Positions 1 to 9,606 of a DNA stretch of 64,000 nt are shown in pieces. Each line of letters opens with the position of its first letter. Position 1 is the stretch's first letter. The stretch is from Adiantum capillus-veneris (taxonomy: Eukaryota > Streptophyta > Polypodiopsida > Polypodiales > Pteridaceae): the NCBI GenBank assembly GCA_014529385.2, contig CM043955.1, forward strand, positions 153,975,640 to 154,039,639, in the 5' to 3' direction. The translations under genes were made by a program, and so were the position numbers. The notes beneath the pieces are model-generated. The model was not told the DNA's origin. It made no database searches and was given only the letters and a program-made list of their open reading frames with translations.

Positions 1-20
1 GTCAAAACGGGAAACGAGAG

Positions 21-569
21 ATGAGCCCGGAAAGAACGAAACAAAAGAGTATCAAAGAAACAACGAGCTTAAGCTCCGGGGGATCAGTGCTAGTCGACAA
101 GGTACACGAACCATTGGACGCACTGATGAGAGCTTACGAAGCTAGGTTAAAGAACAACCAAACACAAGAACAGAGGTGGATGACATACCCAAACGCGGAA
201 TTGGAAAAGCAGAGACTTGAAATGTGCCAGAGAATGATCGAGACTGCACAAGCCTTATTAGAACCACCAAAAGAAACAATGAATTGTGGAAAGGAAAACC
301 CAATTCAGCAAGAGACTATCGTTTCACGGGTAGCTGAAAAGACTCCCAGTGCACAAAAGCCTGAAGATACACAAAAGGATGACCACATAGTATTGAACAC
401 AACCGATCAGGAGATAGAGAGTTTTCATCCAGTCATACAGAGGATTTACGGAAAAGATGAGGATTACAATGAATTTTGGAAACAAGTGAGAGAGGCAAAC
501 TTTGCAAACGAGCTAAGTTGCCAAGCTAATCAGACAAATTGGAAAAGGACATCAGGAATCCTCCCATAG
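21..569 (+). CDS. gag-region polyprotein segment (gypsy)
   Basis: This is a hydrophilic 182-residue frame with a true ATG at 21, rich in Glu, Lys and Gln. It has no recognisable zinc knuckle. By position it should be the gag/spacer part of the polyprotein, immediately upstream of the protease. Its final residues run out of frame near 540, and the coding text continues in another frame (539-991). No family assignment is possible from motif inspection; the call rests on location in a gypsy element. Confidence 0.5.
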   Translation: MSPERTKQKSIKETTSLSSGGSVLVDKVHEPLDALMRAYEARLKNNQTQEQRWMTYPNAELEKQRLEMCQRMIETAQALLEPPKETMNCGKENPIQQETIVSRVAEKTPSAQKPEDTQKDDHIVLNTTDQEIESFHPVIQRIYGKDEDYNEFWKQVREANFANELSCQANQTNWKRTSGILP

Positions 570-991
570 TGGAATTTGAGGCAGGATCTCAAGTGGACTT
601 GGATCTGCAATCTTACTGGGGAGATGGGGGCTCTGTTAGAACAATGGAGAGCAAACCTCATTCACTGAAAACCTTACCTTCATACTTAGGAGAGTATGAA
701 GCAAAATCCGAGATTAGAGCACTTCCCTCACGAAAAATCTCATCAGAAAAAGTCATGGACTCGCAAGGATTGATAGAGATTTTGTCAACACCAGTGACAT
801 GCACTATCACTCTAGCTGAGCTTTTGAGGCTAAGACCACATATGTGGACCACTGTAGGAAAATGCTTGGAGAAATTCGGGATAAAAGACCCAACATCGAG
901 ACTGCAAGAGAGCATTGAGGAGCTGAGCAAGCCACAAAAGAACGCTAAGTCCTGTACCCTTAAACAAGGTCGGAGAGTATTGCGAAGGTGA
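539..991 (+). CDS. gag-protease linker segment, frame-shifted
   Basis: This continues the polyprotein in a different frame from 21-569; the protease at 1038 returns to the first frame, so two compensating shifts bracket the segment. The stretch ITLAELLRLRPHMW resembles the short 'ELL...P' helix that precedes the protease in many plant gypsy polyproteins. No ATG is present (the frame opens with TTG), which argues that it is an internal piece rather than a separate gene. Confidence 0.45.
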   Translation: MEKDIRNPPIVEFEAGSQVDLDLQSYWGDGGSVRTMESKPHSLKTLPSYLGEYEAKSEIRALPSRKISSEKVMDSQGLIEILSTPVTCTITLAELLRLRPHMWTTVGKCLEKFGIKDPTSRLQESIEELSKPQKNAKSCTLKQGRRVLRR

Positions 992-1037
992 AGAGGGGAA
1001 TACAACCTTACCAGTTGAATTCCAAGGAGTGAACACG

Positions 1038-1868
1038 ATGGCAATACTAGACAGCGGAGCTGGGGTAGCCATTGCTACAAAAGAAATCTGGAAAAAATGG
1101 GGGAAACCAGCAATAAGGAAGACTAGGTTGAAACTCCAATTAGCAGATGGACACATGGAGAAACCTATGGGGTTATTAGAGAAAGTTGTAGTGACTTCTT
1201 GCGGCATTGAATACGAACATACTTTCGCTATTGTCGATTTTGGCAAGGAGAATAACTATGATATCATACTGGGAAGACCATTCATGAGACAGTTGAAAAT
1301 GGTCCAAGATTGGGGCTACGATCACATATACTTGAGAAATATGGAAACCACTACACGTGTGAACCTGAAAGACCATAGCTACAAAGATGTGAACCGAACA
1401 CCGGTAGAGGAGTTTGATTCAGCTACTTTGGCGGGATCCGAATTTCCAGCTTGGTTAGGTAAACCCAAGGAGTTATGGATGTGTGGAGCTTCGGAATGTG
1501 GAAGTCTGAAACGAGAAGAATGTGTTTTAGAAAGGGCTATCGAAGACGAAACTTATGTAGGAGAACCCTTTCCAGAGGATACGTTTGAACCATTAGAGTG
1601 GACACACATTCTAGCAACCCTAGATGTTTGTGCAATTCCGGATGGTCCCACAACGAAATTTTGTGACAAGGACGGGTACGACGTGGTTCCGTATTTCATG
1701 TTGAGAACTGTACTCAAAAAAGAAACTGAAAAGAACGATACACTGGAAAAGGAAGATGAAGAAGAGGTGTTTCACGACATTCCCAATCATCCTGAGTGGG
1801 GAAATGAAGCAGACAACGAGTCAACGGACAATTCCAGCGGAAATGAAGAAACTATAACGGATGTCTGA
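1038..1868 (+). CDS. retroviral-type aspartic protease domain (first protease)
   Basis: This would process the polyprotein. The catalytic motif ILDSGAGVAIAT lies at the start (residues about 4-15 from the ATG at 1038). The downstream flap/strand motif DIILGRPFMRQL is at about residues 75-86, the usual spacing for retropepsins. The C-terminal 150 residues are acidic linker. The frame ends at TGA 1866-1868 and then stays open in the same frame through 1953-2759, so protease and RT form one reading frame with a single UGA between them. Confidence 0.8.
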   Translation: MAILDSGAGVAIATKEIWKKWGKPAIRKTRLKLQLADGHMEKPMGLLEKVVVTSCGIEYEHTFAIVDFGKENNYDIILGRPFMRQLKMVQDWGYDHIYLRNMETTTRVNLKDHSYKDVNRTPVEEFDSATLAGSEFPAWLGKPKELWMCGASECGSLKREECVLERAIEDETYVGEPFPEDTFEPLEWTHILATLDVCAIPDGPTTKFCDKDGYDVVPYFMLRTVLKKETEKNDTLEKEDEEEVFHDIPNHPEWGNEADNESTDNSSGNEETITDV

Positions 1869-1952
1869 TTTTATGATTTTCCGAACCAAACTAAACAACG
1901 CCAGAAACACTATAGAGCAAAGAAAAAAACAAAAGGGGTTAGAACCAATCCG

Positions 1953-2759
1953 ATGCCTAGAATAAGAGGAAAAAATCAATTCCTAATGCTAGTAAAGGCT
2001 GAAGATTGTGTTAAGTATAAGATTTCTGAAAGAATGAGAGGCAGAGATCAAAAGAGCTTACGAAAAGACAAAAGAGGCTCAAGAAATCAAGTTCAAAATA
2101 ATGGAACGAAAACTGAAACAGAAAAATCAGAAAAGAACAAGCGCAACAGAGAATACACGGAGTCCAAGTTAGAACGTAGAAACAAGTACAGAGAGCTCAA
2201 GAAAACTCTGAAAGAAGTTTGGACTACAGAAATTGAGAGTGGAGAGGACAAAAACGCCAAAATCAAGGAAAACATGGATGTTCCCTCTCACTATAGGAAA
2301 TTCACAATAGAGGATAGGAAGGTGATATTAACCCCACCTATTCGAGAGAGGAAGGAGAACGAATCTTATGACGGACCGGAGGATGCAAAAAAAGTTGATT
2401 TAGCAGCTCCAGGTGAGACGCCTAGACCGGTGTACATAGCCACAGATTTGTCTCCAAGCGAGGAAGAGAGACTTTTGAGTCTTCTCAGAGAGTATAGGGA
2501 TGTGTTTGCATGGTCTTATAAGGACTTAAAGGGAGTTGACCCATCGATATGCCAACACACAATCCCACTGAAACAAGACGCAAAGCCTAGCAGACAGAGA
2601 CCATACACATATAATGATACGTTTGCTAAGCGAATCAAAGAAGAGATAGATAAGCTAATGGAAGCTGAATTCATATACGAGATTGAACACACTGATTGGG
2701 TATCTCCGATTGTGGTAGTACCTAAGAAGAACGGAAAACTCCGAGTGTGTGTCAACTAA
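1953..2759 (+). CDS. reverse transcriptase, N-terminal part (gypsy)
   Basis: After a basic linker, residues about 165-268 give the RT fingers: PSEEERLLSLLREYRDVFAW, then EAEFIYEIEHTDWVSPIVVV, then PKKNGKLRVCVN. The family continues with a Tyr and KKVN. Here the frame meets TAA at 2757-2759, because one base is missing, and resumes in the next frame. The role is cDNA synthesis from the element RNA. Confidence 0.8.
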   Translation: MPRIRGKNQFLMLVKAEDCVKYKISERMRGRDQKSLRKDKRGSRNQVQNNGTKTETEKSEKNKRNREYTESKLERRNKYRELKKTLKEVWTTEIESGEDKNAKIKENMDVPSHYRKFTIEDRKVILTPPIRERKENESYDGPEDAKKVDLAAPGETPRPVYIATDLSPSEEERLLSLLREYRDVFAWSYKDLKGVDPSICQHTIPLKQDAKPSRQRPYTYNDTFAKRIKEEIDKLMEAEFIYEIEHTDWVSPIVVVPKKNGKLRVCVN

Positions 2760-3076
2760 AGAAAGTGAATGCTGCAACAATCAGGGACAATTATCCCCTG
2801 CCGATAACTGATCATGTTCTAGAGCGTGTATCAGGGAAAACAGCATACTCCTTTCTTGATGGTTTTTCAGGATATAACCAGCTAGCCATAGCATTGGAAG
2901 ATCAACATAAAACAGCTTTTGCAACGGAGTGGGGAATTTATGCTTATCGGGTTATGCCTTTTGGTCTAACCAATGCTCCCGCAACCTTCCAGAGGCTGAT
3001 GACGCATGCTTTCAAAGAATACTTAAGGCTGTTTCTCGAAATATACATGGATGACTTATGTGTACATCTCTACTGA
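2747..3076 (+). CDS. reverse transcriptase, palm domain with YMDD
   Basis: Visible motifs in order are YSFLDGFSGYNQ, KTAFATEWG, YRVMPFGLTNAPATFQRL and the catalytic IYMDDLCV. These are blocks 3-5 of Ty3/gypsy RT. The frame is lost just after YMDD, and the thumb continues in 3058-3336. There is no independent start; it is the continuation of 1953-2759 after a one-base loss. Confidence 0.85.
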   Translation: MCQLKKVNAATIRDNYPLPITDHVLERVSGKTAYSFLDGFSGYNQLAIALEDQHKTAFATEWGIYAYRVMPFGLTNAPATFQRLMTHAFKEYLRLFLEIYMDDLCVHLY

Positions 3077-3971
3077 GAGATGAACATCTAGAACACCTAA
3101 GAAAAGTATTTGAGAAATGTAGGACATATCGCATTTGTCTCAATCCTGAGAAATGTGTGTTTATGGTCCGACAGGGCAGAATTCTGGGACATATTGTCTC
3201 ACAAAACGGAATATCCACGGATTTAGAGAAGATAAAAGTTATAGTGGATATGCTAGACCAACCAATGCGAAACAAGTACAGAGCTTTATGGGACATTGTG
3301 GATATTATAGACGATTCATTTACATGTACGCTATAATAGGCCAACCACTTTACAGGCTAATAGTGAACTTTGAATGGACAGAGGAATGTGAGGAATCATT
3401 CAAGAAATTGAAAGAGGCACTCATTACTGCTCCAGTCTTGAAATCACCAGATTGGGAGAAGATATTCCATGTGCACATAGATGCTTCGGCATATGCAATA
3501 GGATGCATTCTGGCTCAGCCAGAAGAAGGAAACATGGATTTTCCTATCTGTTACGCCAGTCGACAGCTCAACAATGCAGAGAAGAATTACACCACAACAG
3601 AGCGAGAAGGATTAGGAATGATCTATGCTGTGAAGAAATTTCGGCATTATCTTCTAGCCAACAAGTTTGTGTTTTTTACGGATCACCAAGCCTTGCTCTA
3701 CCTAGTGAATAAACCATGCAATACCGGGAGAATAGTGAGATGGTTCATTATCTTACTGGAATTCGACTTCACGGTAGTAGTAAAGAAAGGAAAAACACAT
3801 CTTAGAGCTGATCATCTTTCGCGATTGACGAATGGAGAAGACCCTATAGGAGTAGATGACGACATGCCAGACGCGTACTTGTTCAACATAGAAATGATAC
3901 CTAAGTGGTCTCAAAATGTCGTTGACCTATTAACCTATGGAAGAGATTCGATAGAAGAGAATACAACCTGA
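3058..3971 (+). CDS. RT thumb and RNase H domain (gypsy)
   Basis: 3058-3270 encodes the thumb (EHLRKVFEKCR, FMVRQGRILGHIVS). After another shift, the frame 3153-3971 carries the connection (QSFMGHCGYYRRFI) and RNase H. RNase H motifs are HVHIDASAYAIGCILAQ (catalytic Asp), TTTEREGLGMIYAVKKFRHY (catalytic Glu) and FFTDHQALLYLV (catalytic Asp), then KGKTHLRADHLSRL. All expected acidic residues are present, unlike the first RNase H of element A at 32-37 kb. Confidence 0.85.
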
Positions 3972-4006
3972 AACATATTGCTATTCAGCAATCCAAGAAT
4001 CTTCAA

Positions 4007-5299
4007 TTGATTGCAGGAAGGTTGTATCAATTGGGAAATGATCATGTTTTACGACTATGCATCAATCCTGAGGAATATAATATATATCTGTGCGAAGCAC
4101 ATGTTCAGGAATGTGCATTTCATTGTTCAAGAAGGAACACATATAGGAATTTGTTACAATTGGGAGTCTATTGGCCAGGAATGAAAGAAAGCGTACATGA
4201 ATATGTCACTGTATGTATTGTATGTTCATCAAAACCTCCAGCTGAGTATTCGACATTATATCAGACAATGATCGCTCCAGAATGGAGTCAGTATATTGTT
4301 GAATATCTCACAAATAGAACTTTCCCAGAAGGAACGTCAAAAGCTCGTCAGAAATCTGTAGAGACAGAAGCTAGAGATTACGCTTTAATAGGAGATCAAC
4401 TCTATAAGAGAGGTAAAGACAACCAGCTTAGGATTTGCGCATCAGAGTCTGAGTATGTGATAATCCTGGAGCAAGCTCATGGAGGAGTAGGTGGAGGCCA
4501 TTTCTCAGGTGATAAGACAGCAAAACTTGTCTTAGCCGCAGGAATATGGTGGCCAACATTACATATGGACGTTGAGGAATACGTTAAAAGGTGTGATGAC
4601 TGTCAGCGGACCAAAGTACCACTTAAAAGAGATGATATGCCGCTTAGACCAATGATGGGGGCAAGAGCTTTTGCAAAATGGGGGATTGATTATGTTGGAC
4701 CCATTTCACCTCCTGCATATAAGACTCATACACAATACATCATTGTGGCTACAGACTATCTAACAAAGTGGGTCGAAGCAAAGGCAACTCAAAAAGCAGA
4801 TGCCAGGACCACGGCACAATTTCTATATGAATACGTCTTTGTACGATATGGATTGCCAATAGAAATTGTGAGTGATCGAGGCACACATTTCATAAATGAA
4901 GTGATAGAGATCCTTCTAGATGAATTCATGGTAATCCATAGGAAATCAGCCCCGTATCATCCACAAGCAAACGGACAAGCTGAAGCAACAAACAAAACCA
5001 TATGCACGGTCCTCACGAAGATTGTATCTAAGTCGAGAACTGACTGGGACCAAAAGTTGCATTCAACATTATGGGCATATAGGGTGGCGTATAAAACATC
5101 CATAGGAACGACCCCATATAACATGGTTTTTGGGCTAAATGCTATCTTATCAATAGAATTCTTGATTTCAACTTTAAGGGTGGCTAAGGATCTAGAGTGG
5201 ACAGGGCACGAGCTCTCTGATAGAATAGATGACCTAGAAAAGCTAGATGAGCTTCGCCTAAAAGCAGTAGCTTCTATCTACGCTCAAAAAAGGCGATAA
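4007..5299 (+). CDS. integrase with two tandem zinc-binding (HHCC) modules
   Basis: The second HHCC module (LYKRGKDNQLRIC, GGGHFSGDKTAKLV, CDDCQRTK) is canonical. An upstream copy (LYQLGNDHVLRLCINPEEY, H-x-QECAFH, VCIVCSS) repeats the same layout with degenerate His spacing. The catalytic core follows: WGIDYVGPI (D), VSDRGTHF (D) and NGQAEATNKT (E), then WAYRVAYKTSIGTTPY. The frame ends at TAA 5297-5299 and continues in the same frame at 5321, so integrase and the next segment were one polypeptide. Confidence 0.85.
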   Translation: MIAGRLYQLGNDHVLRLCINPEEYNIYLCEAHVQECAFHCSRRNTYRNLLQLGVYWPGMKESVHEYVTVCIVCSSKPPAEYSTLYQTMIAPEWSQYIVEYLTNRTFPEGTSKARQKSVETEARDYALIGDQLYKRGKDNQLRICASESEYVIILEQAHGGVGGGHFSGDKTAKLVLAAGIWWPTLHMDVEEYVKRCDDCQRTKVPLKRDDMPLRPMMGARAFAKWGIDYVGPISPPAYKTHTQYIIVATDYLTKWVEAKATQKADARTTAQFLYEYVFVRYGLPIEIVSDRGTHFINEVIEILLDEFMVIHRKSAPYHPQANGQAEATNKTICTVLTKIVSKSRTDWDQKLHSTLWAYRVAYKTSIGTTPYNMVFGLNAILSIEFLISTLRVAKDLEWTGHELSDRIDDLEKLDELRLKAVASIYAQKRR

Positions 5300-5320
5300 A
5301 AGGAATTTTTTGATAAGCAT

Positions 5321-6796
5321 GTGCGGACTAAAGAGTTTAAAGTTGGGGACTATGTCCTAGTTTACACTCTGAAACAGCATGCTAAGAAGCTTAAAAAGCG
5401 AGGGATGGGACCTCTGGTGATTAAAGATCTATCACCAAGTGGAGCCGTCAAGCTTGCTACATTAGTCGGAGAAGAAATGCCCAATTGGATTAGTGGATGG
5501 AGAGTGAAAAAGTATCTGTTGCCGCTAACACAAGACATGCTTCTCAAAATACATCAAGAAAAGCTGCGTGTCCAGAAAAAGAAAAAGATTGTGGAGGAAG
5601 CGCAAGCCGAGGCGAAGGAAAGCATGGAGAAAAGAAGACTACTGCGTCAGAAACAGCACAATGAAGGAGCAATGCGAATAAACGCAGTTAGTATAACAGA
5701 AATGGATAATGACAAAGAAGAACCCATCATTGAATGCAAAGTAGGAACCAACCAAATCAAAGTCAGAGCACTATTGGATTCAGGAGCTCAAGCTAACCTA
5801 CTTTCATTCAGTTTGTATAGACAATTGACAAATGACACTAAACTAACTGCTGCCAAGCAAGAGTTAAAGAGTTACTCTGAGAATGCAATCAAAACTGTCG
5901 GATGCACAGTTTTACATATACAGATTAACCAATATGTGTATCCTCATATGTTTTACGTGGTTGAAGACCAAGCTACACAACATCCATTATTGCTAGGACA
6001 ACCATGGCAGAAGCAATACAATGCAATGATTGACTGGAGTTCTAAATCAGTGCTTATCAAATACGAAGGTGAAAGTCAATCAGTTAAGTTCACCAAAGGA
6101 GCAGAGCCAACTCCAAAGGAAGAATCCACGAACAAGGGCAAACAACAAACAGAGAGAAAGAAGAAGCAATGGCAACCAAAAGTTTCTATACAACCGGATT
6201 ACTCTTCGACGAGGAATTCTCAACATTGGATAAGGAAGACAAGGAATAATATAACAGCTCAACCTTGGGATAAAACGGAGCCAACGTTGGCATGGAGACC
6301 AAAAAAGGTGATGCCAGAAAACACAAACAGAGTCTTCAATACCAGACAACAGAGTGATCCCCGACAATCAAGGACAGTGAAACAGATCTGGATTCCAAAG
6401 AAGTTCATGACGGCACAAAGCTACAGCCAGCAAATTTGGATCCCAAAGATTTGTAAACAGGAACTCCCTTCAATACAATCAACGGAAACTCCTAGGTATT
6501 TCAAGGCGAGGAAATCAACACACAGAACAAAGCAGGTTTGGGTCGCAAAGAGTTTGTGGCAAGCACAAGCAAAGCGGAAGCAGATTTGGATAGTAAAAAA
6601 AGACAACAAGGTAACGAAGAATCCATCTACTGATTCTACTACCGAAGTGCCAAAACCAACCCAAAACCCGACCACCAATCCTTCAATCAAACAAAGAGCA
6701 GCTTTATTGGAAAGACTGTTGTATCATCGCTCTACAATTGCATTGGGAACTTATGACCAAAACAACTACAATGCTTCACCCACAGACACTTCATAG
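5321..6796 (+). CDS. integrase C-terminal domain fused to a second aspartic protease and Trp-repeat tail
   Basis: Residues 1-75 are the integrase C-terminal SH3-like segment (EFKVGDYVLVYT, GMGPLVIKDLSPSGAVKLAT). Residues about 80-115 are a charged coil. Residues about 125-245 form a second retropepsin-like domain: VRALLDSGAQANLLS (active site) and HPLLLGQPWQKQYNAMIDW (second strand). The tail holds repeated W-x-[PA]-K units: KQIWIPKK, QQIWIPKI, KQVWVAKS and KQIWIVKK, plus earlier WQPK and WRPK. A protease after integrase is not the normal gypsy layout. It stays in frame with integrase apart from one TAA. Confidence 0.75.
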   Translation: MRTKEFKVGDYVLVYTLKQHAKKLKKRGMGPLVIKDLSPSGAVKLATLVGEEMPNWISGWRVKKYLLPLTQDMLLKIHQEKLRVQKKKKIVEEAQAEAKESMEKRRLLRQKQHNEGAMRINAVSITEMDNDKEEPIIECKVGTNQIKVRALLDSGAQANLLSFSLYRQLTNDTKLTAAKQELKSYSENAIKTVGCTVLHIQINQYVYPHMFYVVEDQATQHPLLLGQPWQKQYNAMIDWSSKSVLIKYEGESQSVKFTKGAEPTPKEESTNKGKQQTERKKKQWQPKVSIQPDYSSTRNSQHWIRKTRNNITAQPWDKTEPTLAWRPKKVMPENTNRVFNTRQQSDPRQSRTVKQIWIPKKFMTAQSYSQQIWIPKICKQELPSIQSTETPRYFKARKSTHRTKQVWVAKSLWQAQAKRKQIWIVKKDNKVTKNPSTDSTTEVPKPTQNPTTNPSIKQRAALLERLLYHRSTIALGTYDQNNYNASPTDTS

Positions 6797-6816
6797 TCGT
6801 CCGGGAGGACTCAGAC

Positions 6817-6830
6817 TAGGAGGGGGGGAG
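6817..6830 (+). promoter_or_regulatory. candidate polypurine tract
   Basis: A G-rich purine run (AGGAGGGGGGGAGG) lies 20 bases after the stop of the last gypsy frame, where the plus-strand primer of an LTR element belongs. The bases that follow (TATACAGGAG) do not begin with TG, so an adjacent 3' LTR is not proven. Confidence 0.5.
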
Positions 6831-8430
6831 GTATACAGGAGCTACAAAGCAGCTACAAGCGGGAAAAACAAAGAAAAACAAAAATTATATTACAAGGGCA
6901 GTGTTTTACATGATTTTGCAATTTTTTATGTTTGATTGCGGATATTGATAATATTTATGCCCTTATATACCTTGTTTTGCAACAAGAAGAGATCAAATGA
7001 TGAATTTGGGTCTCTAGATGTGTAAATATCACTAAATAAGAGTGTTTTTGGAGCTAAAAAGTGAAAAAAGTGGTAATCCAAGTCCAAAAATCACAAAGAA
7101 GTGTATATTCATATACACAGGGTTACCAGCTATTTATCATGTATGTTGGAATTTTTTGGCTTCAATTTGCTATTTTCCTTTATTTTTTATGATTTTCTTA
7201 ATAAAAATAAAAAAAAATAAAAAAGCAGGTGAAATGAGATCGGAAAAAAGAAAAGAATAGACGGTGATGGTCCTAATGACAAGGGCAACCCATGGTAAAA
7301 ATGGGGTACAATTCTGAAAAAGTTGCGGAAAGCCCAAAATGACAGAATTTTGGCAAAGTGGACAGATTTCTCAGAAACAGGTCAAATGGAGTCCAAATTG
7401 AGGAATTTCAAATCCTAAAGTGCATTTCACGACGAGATAGGAGCACATGTCAAATTTGGTAACAAGTGATCCGGGAAGCCCGAAGTTAAGTATTTTTCAC
7501 TTCACTATCAAGCTCATTTCCACTATTACCTTCTTGGAGAGAGCAAAGAGCACACAGGAGCATCCGGCCTTCTACCACCTTCTACGACTGCTACGAGAGC
7601 TCAGAGGACACCAGACATGAGAGGTAGACTCGCTGCCATAAGCTTTTGATGATTATCGTTAACTTTTGTCGCGAAAACTCACCAAAACCAAGAAACAAGA
7701 GCAGACAGGGAATGGGGAAGAACGCTAGGTAGGGGCACAACCGCCTAACCAAACTTTGCAAGAACTTAGAGGTGGGTTACCCTAACATAGAGGATGAGTT
7801 TCTAGCACTCAAAGCTCGAGAAAGAACGACTGGGAAAACCCTAGGTCAACAGAGCCTGCAAGAGGCAAACAGAAAAAAATTGTCGGAACGACACAAAACT
7901 TCTCAGGAAGCTTAACAACATCGAGGGCAATGCAACCATGGAGTATCTCCGGGTTTGGATCACCAAAAGTAGGTCGGAACAACCGATTCGGCTGTGGACA
8001 CAAAAAGCGTCATTTTGGCATAACGGCTAAAATTGACGACCAAATGACATGAAACTTCACAAGCAGTTTCAACTATACATGGATGACTTATGTTTGCAAG
8101 CAAAACCCAAAAGAAAGCTGATTCACTTACCGATGGTGAAAAAGACGCTTTCGGGCAACCAAATGGAGAAAGATGGAGAACGGGGAGCCAAAGTCAAGTT
8201 CAACCGAATAGGTGGCTTCACAACATATCCAATGAGCTGGAAATGCAACTCTCAAGAAGAAAAGTTGAAGAAATTCAACTCCAAGGCAAAAAGACGACTT
8301 CGGAGACTGAAATGCCTATAAGGGGGCTTTTTAGCTAAACTGATGACTTTTTAAGTTGAAAACTAGTTAGCAGGGCTTAGGGCACTAGCACAAAGCATTC
8401 TTTGCACAAAAAGATCAACATTTGAAGAAA
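6831..8430. other. non-coding stretch after the gypsy polyprotein
   Basis: There is no gene. The first 400 bases are AT-rich (AAATAAAAAA runs). 7500-8000 is purine-rich and could be LTR or leader sequence. 8074-8093 repeats exactly 20 bases of the RT catalytic-site region at 3042-3061. The reading at 8049-8338 is open in two frames but has no recognisable motif. No LTR ends or primer-binding site were found here. Confidence 0.5.
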
Positions 8431-9440
8431 AGACATCATACGCGTATGATGTCTCACAGCATGATTTTCACATCCATTTCAACATTTGAGTGCATAGCCT
8501 CATTCCACATGTTAATCACATCCTATGAACCAAGTATCATGAGAATTGGAGTTAGAAAACCCAAGGAAAACCAAAAAGACGCAAATTAGGCCATAAAATT
8601 GATTTTTGGTCCTAATTTTGTCAAAATAACTCCAAACTCATTGAAACTTTGTAGGATTGTTGATTAACACATCTACAAGCTATCTGGAACCAAAAAGCAC
8701 CATTTTGACACAAAAGACATCATACACGTATAATGTCTATTTGCACTTACAGAGCCAAAAATGCTCATTTGTCATCATACATCCATTATATATATCTAAT
8801 ACATGCTACATATGAAGTTTGGAACCAATTGGTCAAGTGGATATCCCCATTAGCCCAATTAAGAGAAAATCCTTCATACAAAGCCTATTTTGTCCCAAAT
8901 CCAACATATTCAAGTCCAAACCAAGATTTGAGTATAAACAGTCCTTCACTAGCACATGGAGAGTCCACAGAACCAATCCCATGAAAAATTGATGAAAAAG
9001 ACATCATACGCGTATGATGTCCCCAGAGCCATTTTTAGTCCAAATTCTACCCAAACTTCATAAATCCACTGAATAAGCCTATCTAAAGCCAAATCCAAGC
9101 TTATAGAGAAAATTGGTCCAAAAATGCACTAAAAGACATCATACGCGTATGATGTCTCACTATGTGATTTTGGCACCTCAGGGCTTCAACCACCAAACAG
9201 AAGTGTTCTACATGCCATTTGAAGGTGATCCACCAAGTTTTACCCAATTTGGATCATAAAATCCATTTCCCTTTCAAAATTTTGCCAAGAGCCTGAACTG
9301 GACTAAACTGGCCAAAACTTGACCAAATGGGATCCAAACTCAAATCCAAGCATATGATACTCATGTATACACTATCAGCTACAAGCACAACCAATATGAA
9401 GTCATTCTGACACAAAAGACATCATACGCGTATAATGTCT
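8431..9440. repeat. phased array of five 24-bp palindromes
   Basis: The half-site AGACATCATACG is followed directly by its reverse complement. Copies are at 8431-8454 (perfect), 8715-8738 (two changes), 8999-9022 (inner 22 perfect), 9134-9157 (perfect) and 9417-9440 (one change). Start-to-start distances are 284, 284, 135 and 283 bases, fitting a unit of about 142. The flanks share only weak similarity (for example 'TTTTGACACAAAAGACATC' before two copies), while the palindrome is conserved. No coding sequence is present. The array ends just before the large ORF starting at 9607. Confidence 0.9.
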
Positions 9441-9606
9441 CAAGCATGTTTTTGAGCCCAGTTTGCATATTTTTTCACCTACATTGCATCCTTAGGCCCT
9501 GAATAGCTCATGTTTCAATTTTCAAGTCATTTGAATAGTTAAAAGCTTCATTTTGGCTTTCAGTACTAAAAAGACGCTAACTTCTGAAATTGGAGTTACA
9601 GGATCC

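Larger units (their letters stand above)
1..6830 (+). mobile_element. Ty3/gypsy LTR retrotransposon, internal region (5' end outside window)
   Basis: The order is gag-like region, aspartic protease, reverse transcriptase, RNase H, integrase, integrase C-terminal domain, second protease and polypurine tract, all on the plus strand. Protease-RT-RNaseH-integrase order defines Ty3/gypsy. The coding frame is broken by several frameshifts (about 540, 1000, 2755, 3060-3270, 3970) and single in-frame stops at 1866-1868 and 5297-5299, so this copy is dead but still well preserved. The 5' LTR and start of gag lie upstream of the window. The 3' LTR is not clearly resolved; the next clear purine-tract/LTR junction downstream is at 12.9 kb. 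Confidence 0.9.

Noticed and set aside
8431..9440. CRISPR-like array of regularly spaced repeats
   Set aside because: The repeats are full palindromes 135-284 bp apart in plant transposon DNA with no cas genes; spacer length and context do not fit.
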